The notes under the pieces were generated by a model that was given only the letters and a program-made list of their open reading frames with translations, was not told the origin of the DNA and ran no database searches. DNA of 64,000 nucleotides from Primula veris (Eukaryota > Streptophyta > Magnoliopsida > Ericales > Primulaceae), in contig OY821745.1 in NCBI GenBank assembly GCA_963682055.1, positions 31,493,342 through 31,557,341 of the forward strand, given 5' to 3'. Both the position numbers and the translations under genes were made by a program. Positions 20,966-31,601 of this stretch are shown piece by piece. Within the stretch, counting starts at the first letter, position 1. Each line of letters opens with the position of its first letter.

Positions 20966-21995
20966 CGTGAATCAAATCCAGGTATTTTCATGTCTTCATT
21001 CTTTTTTCAGTTGTCCACTATTTAGCTAAACTAGACAAAGTTAATACAACTTCTTTTGATTCCGTAGTTTGACATGACCAGTTGTGGTTTCTTATTTTGA
21101 TTGACTCGGTTTAATATAATCGATACTTTAAAAAATAAAAAATAAACAAGCATTCATGCAAGATTGATATAGTTGCCTTCATCAAATTGTCAAACTCATT
21201 TCATTTCATGGTGTTTACAATGTCAAACTCAAATACTCACTCACCTTGCCCACCCTACCTAGCTAGTATCTATTTGGGGATAAATATAGTTTTTTACTCT
21301 CAACTTATTAACAATTTAGATTTTATATTCTTAACTTTTGTTTTGTTTTTCTTATTAATACACTCCGCTATAGTTTTCCCACCACTGAGAACTCCCAACA
21401 TTTGTCTTGAATTAGTATCCCAATAATAATCATTTTCATCCTTATGCATGGATAGTTTGGTCACTTTGAATACATTTTTTTTAGCCATTGTATAATGAAA
21501 ATAATATGTTTTCTTAATTAATATTTACTATTATACATATACTTTCTTGCGGCTTATTTATTTTTATTTTTATTTTTATTTGAATGGTAAATAAAATAAA
21601 ACCAGTGAGTGTGGGGATCAAACTTCTGACCTAGATAATTAACTGTAGATGGTGTACCATTATACTAGATCAATTTAGTATAAACATGTTGCATTCTTTT
21701 AAGTATTTACCATTTTTTAATATTTAGGCTTTCACTTAAAGGGCGATGAGATAAATTGACGACTTAGGTGTTATAGACCATAGGACCGGCACCGGCCCTG
21801 GTCAATATCAAGACAAATTGGCGCATCTAGATAGCGACACACTACCAACTCATATAGTAATGTTAGTTACACGGAATAGTATTTTACTGGCTTATGGTTT
21901 TTATGCACCGGATTAGTCTCAAGTTTTAACTCGTTGAAAGAGTGACCATTCCTTTACATAATAAATTAGATATTCATCAATCCCTCTTCCATACC
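20966..21995. other. Intergenic DNA with P450-flank homology and promoter of copy 4
   Basis: 21235-21560 (CCTTGCCCACCCTACCTA, TATTTGGGGATAAATATA, AACTTATTA.CAATTTAGATTT, TTATGCATGGATAGTTT) is repeated at 31680-32010, marking a larger duplicated unit. On the minus strand 21590-21665 contains TAGTATAATGGTACACC and AGGTCAGAAGTTTGATCC, reminiscent of tRNA-like A and B boxes of a decayed SINE. From 21815 the conserved P450 upstream region begins. Confidence 0.45.
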
Positions 21996-24900
21996 ATGGA
22001 TTTCCCAAGTTTGCTCTTATGTTTTCTAATAATGATGTTGTCTTTCATTTTCACCATTTGGTCACTAAATAAGACAAAACGTAAACAAAACCTTCCACCA
22101 GGACCATGCCCACTACCACTGATAGGCAACCTTCTACAATTAGGAAACAAACCCCACAATTCACTAACCAAATTATCCATTATCTACGGTCCTATCATGA
22201 CTCTAAAGCTAGGACAAGTCACAACTATTGTCATTTCTTCCTCAACCATAGCCAAAGAAGTTCTTCAAAAACAAGACCTCGCCTTTTCCTCTCCGTACAT
22301 CCCAAATGCACTACACGCACGTGGCCATTATAGGTAGTCGATGGCCTGGTTGCCTGTGTCGGATCAGTGGAGAAGCCTTCGAAAAGTATTTAATTCGGTC
22401 CTTTCTGCAAATAATAGGTTCGACTCTAATCAGTATCAGCGTTGCCAAAAAGTGGACGAACTAATTAATTATGAGTAAGTGTTGTGAGAATGGCCAAACA
22501 GTAGATGTTGGCCGTGTCACGCCCCAAAATCTTAAAAACGGACATCAAGGCGTGACCTTTTTAAAACAAAAGGAAAGAGAACCTGTTGGTACAAAAGTGA
22601 AGTTTTAAAAGAAAAGACTTACGAGCTAAAAGAACAATTAAACAATAAATAAAAGTATTTGGCAAACGCGGCTACAAGACAAAATGGTTTTAACAAAATT
22701 ATGTAAAAAGAACTAAACGAATGAATTTGTTGATTATCGTAGTTGTTGTTTGTGAGTTCTTGCATTTATGGAATGACTTAACTTACCGCCACTCACTACA
22801 GTCCGTAACACGAGTCATTTTCTATCCCCTCGGCCGTCCTATGTTTCCGGAATTATGGAGAGATATAGACCATTGCCACTAATCTAAATCACAAGGCATC
22901 GGCCAATAATATAAAACCATTCAATTATCACATTCTCATATGTCACTTTAACGTAATTCAACATAACTCATAAGCATAGGTGATAGATTCACAACTAGCC
23001 AAACAAGTCTAATCGACATAAAAACTCATTCAGACATATTAACAAACACTTTGTATACATAAATTACAATTCATCTTTATTCAACATAAGTTTACTCAAT
23101 TTCATCAACAACTATATAATCACATAATCAACTCATAAAACATGCAAACCCATCCATAATCTCATTAATTCGAAATTAATATGTCTCAAGTCTCAACTTT
23201 TACAATTCAAATAATGGAATTAAAAGTACAACAAATAAACTCCAATTAACAATTCAAATAATAGAACATATTTAAGATAAAGGCAAAAATCCCCAATTTA
23301 AAATAAACACAAAACCTAATCCTAACATACACCATCGTATAGTCGCAATGGATAACCCCCGTTATCTTAAAGCGTAGAGGAGATGCTTCCGGTAAAAACC
23401 CGCTAAAGTGGTTTCTTCTTTTTCTTCCTAAGTTTTGAAATATCCCTTTTCTCTCTTTTTCTCTCTTTTCTCTTTGTTTTAGGTTACTGCTTTAAAAGAA
23501 ATGGCTGAATTGAAGATGTAAAAACTGTTTTGATAAAGTTTGTGGAAGCGAACTATTTGGTACTCAAAATTCTAAAAGTTAACTCATGATCCAAATATAT
23601 TATTTTATTACTCAAAAATAACAAATTTTTAGAAACAAAACTATTGGGTCCTTTTTATTTATAAAATTAGTAACAGGTTTTAAAAATAAAGTTTTTCGGA
23701 AGAGTTTCGGTTTTTGGCTAAAAATAAGTCGAGTGACCGGTTTTTGGTAAAATTTGTATAAAACGTTTTTGGATAAATTAAATCATGAATAAAACCATTT
23801 ATAAAAATACGGGATGTTACAGGCCGTGCAACTTTCACAACATCCTTGAACATATTGTCAAGCACGGTTTTTTCAGTCAACTTGGCAGATCCAATTGATG
23901 AATCGTCGGATTTTTTTAGAGACTTGGTCAGGGGTATTATGATGGAGGCCGCAAAGCCTTCCTTGGTAGATTACTTTCCGATATTGGCAATTTTTGATTT
24001 GCAAGGTATAAGGAGTCGTATGACTGTCTACTTCGGCAAAATCCTCGTGGTTTTCGGCAAATTAGTCGATGAAAGGTTAGAGTTGAGAAAATCTCATAAG
24101 ATCAACGATGAGAATGATGTTTTAGATGCGTTACTTAATATTAGTGAAGGGAATGACAAAGAGATCGATAGAACTCACACCGAGCACCTGTTAGTGGTAA
24201 TATATTTATGTTTGATCCAATTTATACTAAAAATACTTTCACGACCCTTGTATAGATTGAACGAATTCACATTTATATGGTTACCATTTTTGAGGTAATA
24301 GTATAGATTGGTATAATGACCATACCTAATTACTGGAAGATTAGTTGCAGGACTATATACCAATCGAGCCGAATTATATATGAATATATTTTGAGAAGAT
24401 GATCGGACTATTAGTCTGATTTGGATGATACTTAGTACCCTGCCCCGTTTCCTTCCAAATGCATTTAATCTCGTTCTTTGGAGGGCGAGTCTTTTTTACA
24501 CTTCAGCACATTTTTTTTTAAATTCCTTTTTAACTTTGTTAGAAAAACTTCATAACGTGCGTAAAAGAAATCACATAAATATTAGAAAAGCCGAACCATG
24601 TCATAATATAACAAAATATTGTCTTTTACATTAGACAAAATAGATCATTGAATAATATAGGTTCTTCGTAATTATATCAGGCAAAAAAACAACTTAGTTC
24701 TAGAAAATAATCGGGTTTTTTCATATATTCAAAACTAGCACCTAAGCTTACTGTTTGTCTGGCTTATAGTAGAACCGTCCTCTTTGTTATCCCAAATTCA
24801 TTCTTAGTTTAAAACAGATTTAATCAGCCAAACATGGGTTTTGTGGCTGGTATGTACATATAAAAGAAATTAAATCATAAGTATGGATATGTCATTTTTT

Positions 24901-25533
24901 TTAATTGTGTATGTACGTAGGATATATTTGCAGCAGGAATAGACACAACATCAAGCACAATAGAGTGGGCTATGTCAGAAGTACTACATAATCCAGATAC
25001 ATTAAAAAAAGCAAGGATAGAGCTAGAACAAACGATTGGAAAAGGTAAAAGAGTAGAAGAATCAGATGTAATCCGTCTTCCTTATTTGCAAGCTATAGTG
25101 AAAGAGACCATGAGAAAGTACCCCCCGGTTCCGTTTCTACTCCCTCGCAAGGTTGATACAGATGTGGAAATTTTTGGGTACACAATCCCAAAAGGATCGC
25201 AAGTTCTAGTAAATAGTAAATACTTGGGCTATTGGTCGTGACCCAACCCTGTGGGAGGTCCCAACATTGTTCAAGCCCGAAAGGTTTATGGGCTCAGAAA
25301 TCGATGTTAAGGGGAGGGATTTTGAGCTTATCCCGTTTGGTGCGGGTAGGAAAATCTGTCCTGGTTTGTCCTTGGCGATACGGGTTGTTCCGGTGGTGTT
25401 GGGGTCGCTGTTAAACTTGTTTGACTGGAAACTAGAAGGTGTGATTTTACCGGAAGAGTTGGATATGGATGAAAAGTTGGCAATTTCATTACAAAGGGCC
25501 AACCCTTTGCGTGTTGTTCCTTCTAAGTTTTGA
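21996..25533 (+). pseudogene. Cytochrome P450 (CYP76) pseudogene, copy 4
   Basis: Colinear with copies 1 and 2: exon 1 is 21996-22514 plus 23827-24196 and exon 2 is 24921-25533. Lesions, by comparison with the intact paralogues: (1) TAG at 22335-22337 replaces the TAC tyrosine codon after HARGHYR; (2) a 2-bp deletion near 22475 (TATGAGTAAGTG versus TATGTCAGTAAATG); (3) a 1,307-bp solo LTR in exon 1 with GGCCG duplicated; (4) I-helix AAGIDTT, losing the conserved Thr of AGTDTT; (5) a 7-bp tandem duplication AGTAAAT at about 25210 that shifts frame before WAIGRD. The heme loop reads FGAGRKICPG. Exon-intron junctions remain recognisable (GTG|GTAATA, ACGTAG|GATA). It cannot encode a working P450. 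Confidence 0.93.
22515..23821 (-). mobile_element. Solo LTR (1,307 bp) inserted in P450 exon 1, TSD GGCCG
   Basis: Plus-strand ends are TGTCACGCCCC and GGGATGTTACA, flanked by GGCCG at 22510-22514 and 23822-23826. Removing one TSD and the LTR restores the paralogue order GATGTTGGCCGTGCAAC. On the minus strand it starts TGTAACATCCCGTATTTTTATAA and ends TTTTGGGGCGTGACA, the same family as 46688-48567 in the opposite orientation. It contains the ATCCCCTCGGCCGTCCTATG.TTCCGG block that is tandemly amplified in the other copy. Confidence 0.92.
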
Positions 25534-26099
25534 AAGTTCAAAATGGCGATTTTATTCACTTGAATCTTTTTTTAATTACCATGTCTTCTTCTGTTATGTA
25601 TTAACTACAGTATACAATAAAAATCTCTATTTCGTTCCTAGTTTCTTCAGAATGAGTTTAAAAATAGTTTCTGTGGTAAAAAGTTTTCAGAATACGGTCA
25701 TTAATAAGTATGCCAATTATAATTAATCCTATATTATAATAGCCGTTTCATTCATGAGAAATGATTTTGCTCATAAAGTTTTCTACATGAAAACTCCAGT
25801 ATTTCACGTAAATCAAATCCTGGCATTTTCTGTCTTCATAGTCTTTTCAGTTCTAACAAGCATTAATGCAATTATGCAAGATTTATATAGTCTCATTCAT
25901 CAAATAGTTGTGTCATTTCATTTAATGATGTTTTCAAGGTCAAACAATCTCACTACAATTCAAGAATGAGAAATGATATAGCCACCCAAAAATATTATCC
26001 AAAAAATTTACCCGCTGATGTGTTAGGTTAAATGTACCAATCATTTTTGTTTCGATATTGAAATCATATTTTCATTTAATCCATAATTGCTCCACCTAA
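25534..26099. other. 3' flank of P450 copy 4 and left half of a possible MITE
   Basis: 25534-25966 matches other P450 flanks up to CACTACAATTCAAGA. From ~25970, GAGAAATGATATAGCCACCC...AAATTTACCCGCTGATGTG resembles the reverse complement of 31602-31670 (GAGTATTGGTATAATCATTT...ATCTTAGCTGCCGACGTG). The LTR element 26100-31601 may therefore have inserted into a pre-existing MITE. This pairing is weak. Confidence 0.4.
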
Positions 26100-26399
26100 T
26101 GAGCACGCGTATTTGGAACTATTCGAACTTATTTATTGTTTGCCATTTCACTTTTGAAAGTGCCTTAATTGTTATTTTATACTGGTTTGATAAACAATTC
26201 GTTATTTTATTAGCTGTGGGTATTATTAATACATACAAAACCCTGCTACATGAAGATTATGTTATTGACTAGTGAGTTATAGAGCTGGCATGAGAGCTTA
26301 TTTATCTCTCTTTTCTCTTCTCTGATTGATTGTGCATTTTGACGTGATATTAATCTTTATTTCTCCCTTATATTTCTACGAAACTTTCGGCTTTTATCA
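26100..26399 (+). repeat. 5' LTR of the old element
   Basis: Starts TGAGCACGCG and ends CTTTTATCA. Shared blocks with the right copy include ACTTATTTATTGTTTG, TTAATTGTTATTTTAT, AACAATTCGTTATTTTATTAG and GGCATGAGAGCTTATTTATC. Confidence 0.7.
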
Positions 26400-26400
26400 T

Positions 26401-26412
26401 TGGTATCAGAGC
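26401..26412 (+). promoter_or_regulatory. Primer binding site (initiator-Met tRNA type)
   Basis: TGGTATCAGAGC is exactly the complement of the 3' end of plant initiator methionine tRNA and lies one base after the LTR end. Confidence 0.85.
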
Positions 26413-27039
26413 AGGTCATTTTTACAACTCGTGGGAACTCTACTTCATATTTTTCCCAACTTTTTCTATCACTATTATCACATGAATCGAAAACAATTAT
26501 TTTTAGACATGTATATGATAAAGGCGAGTATTCGTATAAAATCCCGTATTTTAATTTCTATTCTTATTTTATTTATTAAATGATTTAGCAATTTAATTCT
26601 TGAATAAACAAGTTGGGAGTTACTAATGATCGGTTTCAAAAGTTGTAAAGTTTGCCTTAATCATATAAATAGTAGTAATGAGGGTATAATAACGTTCAAA
26701 ATTTAGCAAGGTCATAATTATTAATTTGATGTTATCACAAGCTTGTAAGTAAAATATATAGTACTGTATGTATGGAAAGTTACAAGGTTTTACTCTTGTA
26801 ATTGTTATGTAGTTTGTAACGTATTACTAATAAACAATCATTTACCAATTAATTTATTTGAGAATTAAAGAGGAAGAACATATAAGGAATGTATTTAGTG
26901 TTGTGTAATTATTTCAAATAAGCAAACAGTCGAAAGTAACGTGTAACCTAGCTATTTGTATTTTCTCTGTACCTTTATAAATATTTGTCTTAGAGGAGGA
27001 TGACTGGTTCAACATATATTATATATACATATAAACAAG

Positions 27040-27088
<49 letters not shown>

Positions 27089-27090
<2 letters not shown>

Positions 27091-27384
27091 TAGTAATCGT
27101 GCCCCACGCGTTGCGTGTGTGACGCGTAATGCAATTAAAATATAAAAAATAAGTGTAGTTATGATACAAATACGTGGATAATACAAAAAAAAATAGTATA
27201 ACACTTAAAAGAATGTTTGGTTGTTAAAGAGGGACACATAGTGTTATTAGTTTTTATTTTATTTTTATTTTTTTATATGAGGATGGTATTATTGTAATTA
27301 ATAAAACAATATAGGGGTATTTTTGGAAAAAATGGGCAAAATTGAGCAGCGTCAATTCCATTGGGTTGGATTATTATAATAGAA

Positions 27385-27422
<38 letters not shown>

Positions 27423-27827
27423 TTCTATTATAATAAGTCAAGACAAGTCAAATAAGTCTGGCCAATTTAGCCACTTTTTTTTTAAAAATACTCCTACACC
27501 TTTATATTAATTACAATAATATCATATTCACATAAAAATATAAAAATTTATATTAATTACAATAATATCATACTCCCATAAAAATATGAAAATTTATATT
27601 AATTACAATAATATCATACTCCCATAAAAATATAAAAAGTAAAAGCTAATAAAACTATTTATTCCTCTTTTTACAAGCAAACATTCTTTTAAATCTTAAA
27701 CTATGTTTTTTTTTTGTATTATCCACATATTTATATCATAACTATACATATTTTCTATATTTTTATTGCATTACGTACCCCACACGTTACGTGCCGAACA
27801 CGCAACGTGTGGGACACGATTACTAGT
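27089..27827. repeat. Long foldback (inverted-repeat) element, ~740 bp
   Basis: The left arm (27089-27388) begins ACTAGTAATCGTG.CCCACGCGTTGCGTG. The right arm (27421-27827) ends with its complement, CAACGTGTGGGACACGATTACTAGT. Complementarity continues inward (GTTATGATA.AAAT..GTGGATAATAC, AAAGAATGTTTG.TTGT, GGTATTATTGTAATTAATA) to a (TA)n loop at 27386-27420. The right arm carries three tandem copies of a ~60-bp unit (ATATTAATTACAATAATATCAT.CTCCCATAAAAATA) where the left has one. (TA)n tracts flank both ends, consistent with insertion in a TA microsatellite. A transcript across it would form a long hairpin. Confidence 0.8.
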
Positions 27828-28159
27828 ATATATATATATACCCTATACTTATATACATGCAACAGAGACCATAGTGACTTCTTTTGATTTCGGTTTTTCT
27901 TGCTTGGTCTGTACTTTTACGTTATTATTACTGGATAAGATAAGTAAAAAGGAGACACACGAGGTCAGGTGTTTGGGATAGGAGAAAACCTCCATCAGTA
28001 AGATATATAAATGGTTTACAGTAGCTCCTAATAAAATGTGGACGTACTTCCGGGTTCGTATAGTAATGTGAGTGGTTTTCTTACTAGATATTATAAAATT
28101 CCATTTCATTTTTAACAAGTATTTGCATGTTGAAATTATATTTTCGAAGTATAAAAATT

Positions 28160-29038
28160 ATATATGTATATAGCATTGCAAAGTTGTTGGTTCCAAAAAG
28201 GAAAAGTTATATTGTGTACGTTAATTATTATTATTTTTAAAAGAAAGTCTATTATTTTTATTTGTCCTTTTATGATATTCAGAAAGTCCGGAAGAAATAA
28301 AGAAATTCGGGAAGTCCGAAAAGAGAAAGAATGTTACTTCGGGAAGTCCGAAAAGAGAGAGAATGTTATTTCGGAAAGTCCGAAAGAGAGAGAATGTTAT
28401 TTCGGAAAGTCCGAAAGAGAGAGAATGTTATTTCGGGTAGTCCGAAAAGAAAGTAAGAGATTTGCAAAGTTCAAATACCAAGAATTAAAAGAGATTCAGC
28501 AAGTTTGAATCCGCCAAAAAGATTGGATAGTCCAATCGATTATTTGGAAAGTTATTTACTTAATGGTTGTTACAATATTCTTTTTTTCAAGAAAATGTTC
28601 TACTATCAAGCATTTGGGAATTTTTCTTAGATTTATTTATTGATAATTTATTGTTATTTTAAAAACAAAAGAAACGATTAAAACCTATTTTAGACCCTTT
28701 TATATATTCCAATGTTTATCACTCACTAAGCTCGTTTAGCTTACCACTCGATTTTATAACCTTTTCAGGTACTTAGAGTTGAAATCAAATTAGTCGGGAC
28801 CAGACAGACCTCATAGGACTAACTTTTCAGATTCCGCTGTGTTATGTTGTTTAACTAATAATTGTAATGTTTATCGAATTCTATGATAATATTGAAATAT
28901 GTATTTAAAAGATTTTATTAAGTGTTTTAGTGTTGAGTTATTGGAAATGTCCTTTCTCTAAATTAGTTTTTGTTTAGCATGTGCCGTCGCACGTGTTATT
29001 CGGCCGTGTGACTCCCAAATTAGGTCAGGGATGTTACA
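28160..29038 (-). mobile_element. Truncated LTR related to 1267-3290
   Basis: The sequence ends TCAGGGATGTTACA at 29038. It shares with the first solo LTR the TTCGGGAAGTCCGAAAAG repeats, AATCCGCCAAAAAGATTGG.TAGTCCAATCGATTATT, the TCACTCACTAAGCTC region, and the CACGTGTTA.TCGG.CGTGTGAC tail. The 5' half of the LTR is not recognisable, so the left boundary is approximate. Confidence 0.6.
28283..28460. repeat. TCGGGAAGTCCGAAA minisatellite
   Basis: About five units of (TT)TCGGGAAGTCCGAAA(A)GAGAGAGAATGTTA run in tandem. It is homologous to the array at 2454-2662, but the spacer differs (GAGAGAGAATGTTA instead of AAATAAAGTTA), so the two arrays expanded separately. Confidence 0.75.
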
Positions 29039-29710
29039 GTTAGGGCACTAGAAAAAGGTGTTAATGAAATTAAATCTCAATTGGAATTGTTGTGTCGAAG
29101 AAGAGGTATCCGACCGTGGGTGGGGCTTTTCGGTTAGATGGGTATAGGATTTTGGAGTTTCCGATAATTGAACATTTGCATCTCGGGTTCGAGATATTTG
29201 AGTGTGACAAAATTAATCTTATCGAACCCGTTATGGAACCCAAAAAGAAAATATTCAGGTTTCCTTTGACGTTATATTGGACGATGTCGATTGGAATAAA
29301 TATAATTTACTAGACATTTTAAAACAATTGGGTAGCCATTTTGGTGTGTATTTAATGCATAGGAGCAACGAAGTGAAGGAGCTTATTATCGAGTACGTGA
29401 ATAGCCTAAGTGATGATAAAAATGAAGACGGCGACGAGTCGGTTCTCGGATGAGGGTAATTTTATTGAATGCTCAAATAAAAATTACGTTGATCAATATT
29501 TACCTATTATATCCGGTGATAAGCCGTGTAGCAATTTTGTTGACATGTTTGCGATTGAATTATATAGCGAAAGAGTAAAAGATAACAATATTTATAATAA
29601 ACTTTTTTGTATAGACCAAAAGAATACAACGATAAAATTGGTACTTGGTGGATTTCGTGAAAACACTTTGACAGTTTGTTTCTTTTTTTAGACTCGTCAT
29701 ATTACATGAC
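29039..29710 (+). pseudogene. Unidentified decayed coding sequence
   Basis: Coding-like sequence lies in two or three frames: TVGGAFRLDGYRILEF (from 29092), then, after a shift near 29270, DDVDWNKYNLLDILKQLGS and VYLMHRSNEVKELIIEYVN (29275-29450), then GNFIECSNKNYVDQYLPIIS (from 29455). The D-x-x-LLDI-x-QLG pattern faintly recalls the N-terminal region of MuDR-type transposase proteins, but this is not secure. It sits inside the old LTR element. Confidence 0.35.
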
Positions 29711-30034
29711 TCATCCTAATTACTGCTCCGGTAAGAAGTGTCTGAAAATTATAAAAATTAGTGTAATGATTGTTGTGATACTTGGTGATATTATAAAATA
29801 ATATTTGTGGTGTTTGGGTATACGGTTGATGAAATATGAGTTTATAAAATAAAAAATTCGGTTCAGTTTTTTTCATGCCAAAACTGTTACAACACAGTTT
29901 GGAAAAATAATTATTCTCTATAAAAAACGACTTCCGATTTGGTTGAAATTTTGTGCATTAGTAGAAAATTTGTGTACGGTTGTTTTGACATCAAAATCTA
30001 TGCATTTGAATAAATATCGATTGAGCTATAAATT

Positions 30035-30414
30035 GAGTCCAAATCTTCTACTCCATTTCTCTACCTCCTTCCGTGCCCTCTTGCTTATTTTATCCAAAAA
30101 AAAATTCTAAAAAACTTGAAAAAAATTCTACAATTACTATAATACATGTATCAATACATTTCAATAATTATTTTTAAAAGAAAATCCACACAAAATTTAT
30201 TTTGGAATAAATGTATAAATTAGTGTAAATTAAACATTGAATATTAAAAAAATTGTCTAAAACAATATTATGTTCAAATGTTTTAAAATTTGAATACAAT
30301 ATAATATAAAAATTTATAAAATTGCGGTATAAGTTGTGAAAATTTAAAATTTGAGTGAAAATAAGCAAGGGGATACGGAAGGGGTAGAGAATAGGGGGTA
30401 GAAGATCTGGACTC
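30035..30414. mobile_element. Mutator-type MITE, 380 bp, 9-bp TSD
   Basis: Terminal inverted repeats of ~57 bp: the left end starts GAGTCCAAATCTTCTACTCC and the right end, complemented, starts GAGTCCAGATCTTCTACCCC. Both continue through CTCTACC and TTGCTTATTTT. Flanks are the identical 9-mer CTATAAATT (30026-30034 and 30415-30423). Long inverted repeats with a 9-bp TSD are the signature of MULE-derived MITEs. A diverged inverted copy lies at about 32292-32675. Confidence 0.9.
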
Positions 30415-30421
30415 CTATAAA

Positions 30422-30943
30422 TTGTTGAACTTTGGGCTACGAGCAGTTTTTTATATTATGACAGATACAACGTTGTTTAGCAAGCTAATTGTTTGGGTTG
30501 GTAATTTGTATGGGATTCAGTCCAAATATGGTGGGAAGGTAGGGTACTCCTTTACGGACGTTTGCATGCTGAATTCGCACGATTTGGATAACCGGGGATT
30601 TATTTATGAATTTTTTAAATTTGGTGAATTAGGCTGTCCAAACATGATCTGGGCAGATTTTATGGCATGCAGAAAAAAATTCTTGGTGCTGCTTAAAATT
30701 GGTCCGGATTATATGAAATTTGATATGAAAACACCTAATACTCTTAGGGAGGTTTTGATACCGGATTCACTATTTTTTTATGCACCGTTAATGAGTTATG
30801 GTTTTCCGAAAATGGCTCATTTTTTTCGTCCATACGATTTTAATGATTTGCCTTATGCTTTTATACTACTGTGTGTTGATTATATTATATGGGTATCTTA
30901 TGTTATCGGTAAGCCATCTAGTAGATATATTGATCCGTTTTAA
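30422..30943 (+). CDS. Unidentified ORF, 173 codons
   Basis: An uninterrupted frame in very AT-rich DNA. The composition is protein-like, with charged and aromatic residues mixed and segments such as VGYSFTDVCMLNSHD and FRPYDFNDLPYAF; the C-terminal third is hydrophobic. The first few codons overlap the TSD of the upstream MITE, so any real start is probably at the internal Met at 30458 or was further upstream before the MITE inserted. I do not recognise the family. It may be the continuation of the decayed coding sequence at 29039-29710, with the 380-bp MITE between them. It may be captured host sequence or a relic. Confidence 0.35.
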   Translation: MLNFGLRAVFYIMTDTTLFSKLIVWVGNLYGIQSKYGGKVGYSFTDVCMLNSHDLDNRGFIYEFFKFGELGCPNMIWADFMACRKKFLVLLKIGPDYMKFDMKTPNTLREVLIPDSLFFYAPLMSYGFPKMAHFFRPYDFNDLPYAFILLCVDYIIWVSYVIGKPSSRYIDPF

Positions 30944-31294
30944 AATGACCATTTTCATGGATCGAATGAAAAGTCGGGTATACGAGTTTATTTTGGTGCA
31001 GGCGTTTATACTACTTATGGCGAATTTCTAAAATATGCTTGGGTCGCTCAAATTCTTAGGTTGATGTGTGAATGTGGTTTTATGATCTTATTGTGGAATT
31101 GTTGGTTTGACAGAATGCAAAAGATTCGAATACGGCAATTAACACGGTGGGAGACTTTGGATCGGTGTCCTTTTAATCGGGGTCGAAGATGTCTTTAGGC
31201 TGGAGGAGTCTGGTTGGTTTGTAGATAGACCGTGAAAAGCTGAAAATGAGATATTTTGTTCATTTAAGCTCATGACTACAAACTTGAGGTTCTC

Positions 31295-31307
31295 AAGGGA
31301 GAAGAAA
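31295..31307 (+). promoter_or_regulatory. Polypurine tract of the old LTR element
   Basis: AAGGGAGAAGAAA lies directly before the TGA start of the right LTR, the expected plus-strand primer position. Confidence 0.65.
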
Positions 31308-31601
31308 TGATGAGTATTTGAAGTTATTCTGACTTATTTATTGTTTGTCACTTCATTTATTAAAGTGGGTTAATTGTTATTTTATTCTATTTTAATGAAC
31401 AATTCGTTATTTTATTAGTTGTGGTTATTATTAATACCCACAAAACTCTACAATATGATAATTATGTTATTGACTTTGCCTTTATAAAAAAAGGCATGAG
31501 AGCTTATTTATCTCTATTTTTTATTTTATTTTGATTGCTTTTGATGCGAGATTGATGTTTGTTTCTCACCTATTTTTTTACGAAACCTCCGGGTTTCATC
31601 A
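31308..31601 (+). repeat. 3' LTR of the old element
   Basis: Starts TGATGAGTATTTG and ends GGTTTCATCA; homologous along its whole length to 26100-26399. Confidence 0.7.

Larger units (their letters stand above)
26100..31601 (+). mobile_element. Old LTR retroelement without recognisable gag-pol
   Basis: Two related ~295-300-bp repeats (26100-26399 and 31308-31601) start TGA and end ATCA. The left one is followed one base later by TGGTATCAGAGC (26401-26412), the initiator-Met tRNA primer site common in copia elements. The right one is preceded by the polypurine tract AAGGGAGAAGAAA (31295-31307). The LTRs look only about 75-80% identical, so the element is old, and no TSD is visible (CCTAA versus TGTAG). 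The interior carries a foldback repeat, a truncated foreign LTR, a Mutator-like MITE and unidentified ORFs, but no RT, integrase or protease was recognised. It is either a non-autonomous derivative or one whose pol was replaced. Confidence 0.7.

Noticed and set aside
22515..23821. An intron in P450 copy 4 rather than an insertion
   Set aside because: The block has no GT-AG ends, has a 5-bp TSD, is absent from paralogues, and has a sister copy at 46688 with a different TSD.
26401..26412. TGGTATCAGAGC as part of a tRNA gene or SINE
   Set aside because: There is no tRNA body around it, and it lies one base after a TG...CA repeat that recurs 5 kb downstream, so a primer binding site is the better reading.
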